Shown here one piece after another: positions 31,330-36,677 of a DNA stretch of 39,156 nt. Position numbers and translations under genes: made by a program. Source of the DNA: an uncultured Prevotellaceae bacterium (GTDB lineage Bacteria > Bacteroidota > Bacteroidia > Bacteroidales > Bacteroidaceae); NCBI GenBank assembly GCA_947166655.1, contig CAMVFC010000016.1, positions 1-39,156 of the forward strand, read 5' to 3'. The first letter of the stretch is position 1. The number at the start of each line of letters is the position of its first letter. The notes below the pieces were generated by a model. That model saw only the letters and a program-made list of their open reading frames with translations, was not told the origin of the DNA and made no database searches.

Positions 31330-32481
31330 ATGACAACTACTCCAGACATCCTTACTCGCATCGTACGTTCATTCTTCTGGGGCCCTCTGCCGCAGTGGAA
31401 GGGTCGCACGATGGACGATGAACATGCAGGCGACCTGCTTCGCTTGGCACGCGAACAGTCGCTGGCCGGCATTCTCTGCCGTCAGCTCATGGCCTCGGGC
31501 GTCCGTCTGGGCGAAAACATTGTTCCTCATACCTTTGCACTTCTGCAGACTGTAAAGCGCCAGAACCAACAGAAGAATGTGCAGGCGGCATGGCTCTGCC
31601 GGACCTTTCAGAAGGAAGGAATCCGTATGTTGGTGATGAAAGGCCAAACGATGTCTGCCCTCTATCCAGACCCTTTTGTGCGTCAAAGCGGCGATATCGA
31701 TTTCTATATCCACCCCTCTGATTGGGAGCGTGCTTGCTTGCTCGTACGTCGGCTGCTGGCTGAGGAAGGCAATGGTATGCCCGATGACTTAAAAGATACT
31801 AACAGCGACAAGCACATAGAATTCCGGTTGGACGACATCCAGTACGAGATGCACCGGCGTCTGCTCAGTTTCAACCGTCTGAAATATCAGCGCTATTGGG
31901 AGTGTAATGTCGTGCCTGCCATCTGGGAATGCATCACCACCGTGCAAGTACCGCTGGATACCGAGGGGAAAGAATACGCTGACATCCCTACACTGTCCCC
32001 CACATATAATGCCCTATACACCTTCATACATCTCTTTCATCATCTGATCATCGAAGGGGTGGGGTTGAGGCAGTTCTGCGATTGGATGATGGTGTTGGAA
32101 CGCCATGTAGATGCCATCGATGCGTCTCTTCTACAAACTCATTTGCGTGGTCTGGGCTTGGAGAATGCTTACTGCGAGATGGGTACGTTGCTCACTGACC
32201 ACCTCGGCTTGCCAGAGCAGCATTTCCCTTTCCCGCTGACCGAAGGCAACCGTGTACGTCTGTCGAGTTTGTGGACGAATGTCCTGGACCGTGGCAACTT
32301 CGGACAAAACAAGTCTGGGGATTACGTACAACCGAATGGTGTACTTCACGGCTTACAGCATCTCATACACATCGCCGGGCAGCAACGCTTGTTCTGGCGT
32401 TACGCACCCGGCGAAGTGCTAATGTGTATTCCGATGATGTTTCGATGGTGGTGTGTCAAGCTTAGGCGTATGGTCTTCTGA
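31330..32481 (+). CDS. Nucleotidyltransferase family protein (PF14907-like)
   Basis: A 383-residue protein read from ATG 31330, 8 bp after addB; the in-frame ATG at 31309 would overlap addB. Characteristic motifs of the uncharacterised nucleotidyltransferase (NTP_transf_5) family are visible: GIRMLVMKGQTMSALYPDP and VRQSGDIDFYIHPSDWERA (the GDIDFYI active site with paired Asp), then EFRLDDIQYEMHRRLL and FIHLFHHLIIEGVGLRQFCDWMMVL. A hydrophobic, basic C-terminus (ALMFRWWCVKLRRMVF-like) is present. Members are found in surface-polysaccharide clusters in Bacteroides; here it follows addAB and ugd, so a link to UDP-sugar metabolism is conceivable but unproven. The 48-bp gap to the convergent Na/Pi gene has no clear terminator. 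Confidence 0.85.
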   Translation: MTTTPDILTRIVRSFFWGPLPQWKGRTMDDEHAGDLLRLAREQSLAGILCRQLMASGVRLGENIVPHTFALLQTVKRQNQQKNVQAAWLCRTFQKEGIRMLVMKGQTMSALYPDPFVRQSGDIDFYIHPSDWERACLLVRRLLAEEGNGMPDDLKDTNSDKHIEFRLDDIQYEMHRRLLSFNRLKYQRYWECNVVPAIWECITTVQVPLDTEGKEYADIPTLSPTYNALYTFIHLFHHLIIEGVGLRQFCDWMMVLERHVDAIDASLLQTHLRGLGLENAYCEMGTLLTDHLGLPEQHFPFPLTEGNRVRLSSLWTNVLDRGNFGQNKSGDYVQPNGVLHGLQHLIHIAGQQRLFWRYAPGEVLMCIPMMFRWWCVKLRRMVF

Positions 32482-32529
32482 TGCCGTATAGCTTGGCGTT
32501 CACGCTCTCCAGACTTAGGTCTTGTTCCC

Positions 32530-34281
32530 TTAGTTATCCCGTTGGCGTGTACCCATGCGGGCTTCCACAACGTTCACCACATAGTCACCCAGTTTCTCGC
32601 ACTCGTTGACGAGGTCCATGTAGATAGTACCTACGGCATAGGTATATTCGTGGTTATTCACGTCAATGATATTCTGCTGCTTTAGCTGATTGCGGTAGTT
32701 GTTTATTTCGTTCTCGGTGTTAAACGTGCGGTTCACGTCGTAAGACTCCTTGCGCCCCTTCATAAGTTGGTTCATCAGTGAGAGCGCATTGTCTGTCAGC
32801 TCCATCATTTGGTGCAGGTGAGCATACTGCTGTTCATTGAAGTGATCCTCCTTGCCCTGATACTTTCGGCTAATGGTGCGGGCCATGTTGAAGCATGAGT
32901 CGCCGATACTCTCCAACTCAGAGATCTCGCGCAGCATGGAACGAATCTTGGCCTTCGTCTCGTCAGAGAGGTGTGCGTCGCTCACCTGGTCGAGGTAGTT
33001 GGCGATTTCCAACTCCATGTTGTCAGAGATACTCTCGTACTTTTCAATGCGGCTGTATAGCTTGTTGAACTCTGTCTCCTGGTTATCTTTTTTCTTCCCC
33101 GTTGCTGAGGCGCTGAGCGTGAGCAGTTCGCGTACCATGCTGAACATGCGCTGCATGCGGTCCGAGAAAGCTTCTATTTCCTTGTGGGCTTCGAGCACTG
33201 AGAGTTCCGGGGTCTTCATGATACCTGATGTGATGAAATTCAGGCGGAAGTCCTCCTCCTCGTCCTGTGTCTTGGGCTTGATTACCCAGCATACAAAGCG
33301 TTCAATCTGGGGAATGAACCAAATCAAGATAAGCGTATTGGACACGTTGAAGCAGGTATGGAAGGCTGCCAACACGAAAGTAAGCTTGGCGGAATTGGCC
33401 AGATAGGCCTCTGCGCTGACTGCCTCGCGGGTCATGTCAACATCGTAGCCCACGAATCCACAGACAGCATCAATGAATGGGCGGAACACGAAGAGAATCC
33501 AGATGACACCGAAGATGTTAAAGAACATGTGGGCAAAGGCGGCACGGCGCGCCTGCGCATTGGCCGACAGGGCTGCCAGGTTGGAGGTGATGGTTGTACC
33601 GATGTTTTCGCCCATGACGAGTGCGATGCCTTGGTAAATGGGCAGTGCACCGCTCGAACACAGAATCATGGTAATAGCCATCACGGCGGCTGATGACTGC
33701 ACACAGAATGTAAGTACGCCACCCAGAATCAGAAACACCAGCGTCGTGAGGAATGAATCGGGGTCGAACGAAGAGAAAAAGTCAAGTAGTGCCTGATTCT
33801 CTCCAAGGTTCATCTCGGCACCCGTCATGCGCAGGGTTCCTAACCCCAGCAAGAGGAAGGAGAGACCGAAAAGGAAATCTCCGACGTATCGGTGTTTCTT
33901 CTGATAGATAAGTACGATGCCTATGAGAAATGCAGGATAGACGGCACTGGTGATGTCGAACGACATACCTGCCGACATGATCCATGCGGTGAGGGTAGTA
34001 CCGATATTGGCACCCATGATGACAGAGATGGCTTGTGCCAACGTGAGCAGACCCGCATTGACGAAAGACACCGTCATCACCGTGGTAGCCGTACTGGACT
34101 GCACGGCAGCGGTGACAAACATACCCGTCAGGGCACCTGTGAAGCGGTTGGTGGTCATGGCGCCCAGCACATGGCGCAGTTGTGGTCCGGCCATCTTCTG
34201 CAATGCTTCGCTCATGGCTTTCATACCATACATCAGCAATGCCAGAGAGCCGAGCAGCTTAAAGACAATAACTAGTGACAT
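32530..34281 (-). CDS. Na/Pi cotransporter family protein with PhoU-like tail
   Basis: A 583-residue membrane protein read from ATG 34281 (MSLVIVFKLLGSLALLMYGMKAMSEALQKMAG), the family start; the frame is open upstream to 34428 but that segment spans the promoter. Two related halves carry the Na/Pi signatures GMFVTAAVQSSTATTVMTVSFVNAGLL with MGANIGTT and LTFCVQSSAAVMAITMILCSSGAL with VMGENIGTT, the QSS repeats that form the transport path. The C-terminal ~200 residues are cytoplasmic, helical and PhoU-like (METELEIANY..., SISDNMELEIANYLDQV; SIGDSCFNMARTISRK). Expected role: sodium-driven phosphate uptake or cell-volume related phosphate movement. It ends MGTRQRDN. It is divergent from htpG. 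Confidence 0.93.
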   Translation of the reverse strand: MSLVIVFKLLGSLALLMYGMKAMSEALQKMAGPQLRHVLGAMTTNRFTGALTGMFVTAAVQSSTATTVMTVSFVNAGLLTLAQAISVIMGANIGTTLTAWIMSAGMSFDITSAVYPAFLIGIVLIYQKKHRYVGDFLFGLSFLLLGLGTLRMTGAEMNLGENQALLDFFSSFDPDSFLTTLVFLILGGVLTFCVQSSAAVMAITMILCSSGALPIYQGIALVMGENIGTTITSNLAALSANAQARRAAFAHMFFNIFGVIWILFVFRPFIDAVCGFVGYDVDMTREAVSAEAYLANSAKLTFVLAAFHTCFNVSNTLILIWFIPQIERFVCWVIKPKTQDEEEDFRLNFITSGIMKTPELSVLEAHKEIEAFSDRMQRMFSMVRELLTLSASATGKKKDNQETEFNKLYSRIEKYESISDNMELEIANYLDQVSDAHLSDETKAKIRSMLREISELESIGDSCFNMARTISRKYQGKEDHFNEQQYAHLHQMMELTDNALSLMNQLMKGRKESYDVNRTFNTENEINNYRNQLKQQNIIDVNNHEYTYAVGTIYMDLVNECEKLGDYVVNVVEARMGTRQRDN

Positions 34282-34320
34282 ACTCTTCGGTAAAGTGTTT
34301 AGTATTACAAATTGTTGCGG

Positions 34321-34353
34321 CAAAGGTACGTAAAATAATCCGCATACAACAAA
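34321..34353 (-). promoter_or_regulatory. Bacteroidetes promoter for the Na/Pi cotransporter gene
   Basis: On the minus strand TTTG (34353-34350) is 21 bp from TACCTTTG (34328-34321). Both boxes fit the Bacteroidetes consensus. The leader to ATG 34281 is about 35 nt. This promoter and the htpG promoter face away from each other. Confidence 0.75.
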
Positions 34354-34396
34354 TAATGTGATAAAAATAATGAAAAAAATATGAAGCCTCTCCGTT

Positions 34397-34412
34397 TGGC
34401 ACGCTCTTTGCA
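34397..34412 (+). promoter_or_regulatory. Sigma-54-type -24/-12 promoter upstream of htpG
   Basis: TGGCACG-CTCT-TTGCA matches the RpoN consensus TGGCACG-N4-TTGCW at every position, with GG and GC 10 bp apart. The predicted start at about 34423 gives a 26-nt leader before ATG 34449. There is no good TAnnTTTG alternative: the nearest stretch is CGCTCTTTG, lacking TA. An enhancer-binding site was not identified in the short upstream region. Confidence 0.65.
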
Positions 34413-34448
34413 AGGAAGCGAGCAACATCTAAATTAAATATCTGAACT

Positions 34449-36497
34449 ATGCAACAAGGACACATCGGGGTTACAACAGAGAATATTTTCCCCGTCATCA
34501 AAAAGTTTCTGTATTCTGATCATGAAATTTTCATTCGTGAGATAGTCTCCAACGCAGTCGATGCCACCCAGAAGTTACGCACCTTGGCCGGTAAGGGTGA
34601 CTTCACTGGTGAGTTGGGTGAGCTGAAAGTCATGGTTGCTGTGGACAAAGAGGCTGGCACCATCACCGTCAGCGACCGTGGTATTGGTATGACGGCAGAG
34701 GAAATTGACAAGTATATCAATCAGATAGCCTTCTCCGGCGCCAACGACTTCCTTGACAAATACAAGGATGACGCCAATGCCATCATAGGCCACTTTGGTC
34801 TGGGCTTTTACAGCTCCTTCATGGTCAGCGACCGCGTGGACATCATCACAAAAAGCTATCAGGATGCGCCCGCACAGAAATGGAGTTGCGACGGTTCGCC
34901 AGAGTTCACGCTGGAAGAGGTAGAGAAAGCCGACCGTGGCACTGACATTGTCATGCACATCTCTGATGATTGCAAGGAGTTCCTTGAGAAAGAAAAGCTC
35001 GAAGGATTGCTGAAGAAGTATTGCCGCTTCCTGCCTGTGCCCGTTGTTTTCGGAAAAAAACAGGAGTGGAAAGACGGCAAGATGCAGGACACCGACGAAG
35101 ACAATCAGGTCAACGACACCACACCCATCTGGACGCGTAAGCCCAGTGACCTCACCGACGAGGATTACAAGAAGTTCTACCGCGAACTCTATCCCATGTC
35201 CGACGAGCCCCTTTTCTGGATTCACCTCAATGTGGACTATCCCTTCAACCTCACAGGCGTTCTTTACTTCCCGAAAATCAAGCAGAACATCGACCTGCAG
35301 CGCAATAAGATTCAGCTCTATTGCAATCAAGTCTTTGTCACAGACCAGGTAGAAGGCATCGTTCCCGACTTTCTCACATTGTTGCACGGTGTCATTGACT
35401 CTCCAGATATTCCATTGAATGTCAGCCGTTCATACTTGCAGAGCGACAGTAACGTGAAGAAGATATCCACCTATATCACCAAGAAGGTGAGCGACCGTCT
35501 CTCCAGCATCTTCAAAACCAACCGAGCTGACTACGAGCAGAAGTGGGACGATCTCAAGATCTTTATCAACTATGGCATGCTCACCGAGGATGATTTTTAT
35601 GAGAAAGCCAAGAGTTTTGCCCTCTTCAAGGACACTGAAGGCAAGTACTTTACCCTCGAGGAGTACCAGACACTCATTAAGGACAACCAGACGAATAAGG
35701 ACGGACAACTGGTCTACCTCTATACCAACGACCGCGACGCGCAGTACTCCTACATTGACGCTGCCCGCCAGAAAAACTATAGTGTCCTGATCATGGATGG
35801 CCAGCTCGACGTGCCCGTGGTGCAGATGCTGGAACGCAAGCTCGAGAAAACAACCTTCACGCGTGTCGACGCTGACGTCATTGACCGTCTCATTCAGAAA
35901 GACGACCAGAAAGGAGAGGCTCTCGACGCAGGTCGCGCTGCCAACTTGTCAGCCGTATTCGAGACGCAGATGCCCAAGACTGACAAAACGACTTTCCACG
36001 TCGAGACGCAGCCCATGGGTGCCGAGGCTATGCCTGTCGTCATCACACAGAGCGAATACATGCGTCGCATGAAAGACATGGCACGCATACAGCCTGGCAT
36101 GGGCTTCTACGGCGAGATGCCCGACATGTACACCCTCGTCCTCAACACCGACAACCGGCTCATACAGGAGGTTCTTCAGCAGAGCGAGACTGCGACGGCA
36201 GACGCCCTGAAGCCTATTGAGGCAGAGCTCCGCGGACTCAACGCTCGCAAAGCCGTGCTTCAGGCCGAACAGGACAAAAAGAAGTACGATGAGATTACCG
36301 ACGACGAACGCAAAGATATGGAACAGTGCCGCAAGGACATTGAGGCACAGGAGCAGCAGAAGAAGCAAATCATTAATGATTACGCGTGCACGAACGAACG
36401 TGTACACCAGCTCATTGACCTTGCTCTGCTTCAGAACGGACTTCTCACCGGAGAGGCTCTCACACGCTTTGTGAAGCGTTCTGTAGACCTTCTTTAA
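34449..36497 (+). CDS. htpG: Molecular chaperone HtpG (Hsp90)
   Basis: A 682-residue Hsp90. The N-terminal ATPase has EIFIREIVSNAVDATQKL, ITVSDRGIGMTAEEI and GHFGLGFYSSFMV; the middle domain begins around residue 230 (WTRKPSDLTDEDYKKFYREL) and includes IDLQRNKIQLYCNQVFV and PLNVSRSYLQSD. It is about 58 residues longer than E. coli HtpG (624); much of the difference is a charged coil near the C-terminus (about 587-643: ELRGLNARKAVLQAEQDKKK..., ERKDMEQCRKDIEAQEQQKKQ) that appears to be a Bacteroidetes-type insertion before the dimerisation part. The dimeric chaperone refolds stressed proteins with DnaK. A sigma-54-like promoter precedes it; an inverted repeat follows its stop. Confidence 0.97.
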   Translation: MQQGHIGVTTENIFPVIKKFLYSDHEIFIREIVSNAVDATQKLRTLAGKGDFTGELGELKVMVAVDKEAGTITVSDRGIGMTAEEIDKYINQIAFSGANDFLDKYKDDANAIIGHFGLGFYSSFMVSDRVDIITKSYQDAPAQKWSCDGSPEFTLEEVEKADRGTDIVMHISDDCKEFLEKEKLEGLLKKYCRFLPVPVVFGKKQEWKDGKMQDTDEDNQVNDTTPIWTRKPSDLTDEDYKKFYRELYPMSDEPLFWIHLNVDYPFNLTGVLYFPKIKQNIDLQRNKIQLYCNQVFVTDQVEGIVPDFLTLLHGVIDSPDIPLNVSRSYLQSDSNVKKISTYITKKVSDRLSSIFKTNRADYEQKWDDLKIFINYGMLTEDDFYEKAKSFALFKDTEGKYFTLEEYQTLIKDNQTNKDGQLVYLYTNDRDAQYSYIDAARQKNYSVLIMDGQLDVPVVQMLERKLEKTTFTRVDADVIDRLIQKDDQKGEALDAGRAANLSAVFETQMPKTDKTTFHVETQPMGAEAMPVVITQSEYMRRMKDMARIQPGMGFYGEMPDMYTLVLNTDNRLIQEVLQQSETATADALKPIEAELRGLNARKAVLQAEQDKKKYDEITDDERKDMEQCRKDIEAQEQQKKQIINDYACTNERVHQLIDLALLQNGLLTGEALTRFVKRSVDLL

Positions 36498-36500
36498 TAA

Positions 36501-36568
36501 AAAATCCCTCGAAAAGCTTGCATAATTCTCAGGAAACCCCTACCTTTGCATCGCTTTTGAGGGATTTT
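36501..36568. repeat. Inverted repeat enclosing the tRNA-Arg promoter
   Basis: AAAATCCCTCGAAAAGC (36501-36517) and GCTTTTGAGGGATTTT (36553-36568) are reverse complements except for one unpaired G. The 35-bp space holds the promoter of the tRNA gene. The left arm begins 3 bp after the htpG stop. Read through from htpG it could fold as a stem ending in UUUUAU; for transcripts started at the promoter the right arm would be at the 5' end. Confidence 0.75.
36517..36548 (+). promoter_or_regulatory. Bacteroidetes promoter for tRNA-Arg and clpC
   Basis: CTTG (36517-36520) is followed after 20 bp by TACCTTTG (36541-36548). The -7 box is a full match and the -33 differs in one base. The predicted start at about 36553 is 20 nt before the mature tRNA. 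Confidence 0.7.
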
Positions 36569-36572
36569 ATCA

Positions 36573-36646
36573 GGCTCCTTAGCTCAACTGAATAGAGCAT
36601 CTGACTACGGATCAGAAGGTTATAGGTTTGAATCCTATAGGAGTCA
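36573..36646 (+). tRNA. tRNA-Arg(ACG)
   Basis: The 74-nt cloverleaf folds well: acceptor GGCTCCT with AGGAGTC (one G-U pair), D arm GCTC...GAGC, anticodon stem TCTGA with TCAGA around loop CTACGGA (anticodon ACG at loop positions 34-36), 5-nt variable loop and T arm ATAGG with CCTAT. The anticodon A34 should be deaminated to inosine by TadA to read CGN codons. The discriminator base is A and CCA is not encoded. The clpC start is only 31 bp downstream. Confidence 0.96.
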
Positions 36647-36677
36647 CACCCGCAAAAGGGGAAACGGACTCATAAAT

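Noticed and set aside
36623..36630. TAGGTTTG as a separate clpC promoter
   Set aside because: It matches TAnnTTTG but is the T-arm of the tRNA, lacks a TTTG about 20 bp upstream and is constrained by tRNA structure; kept only as a remark.
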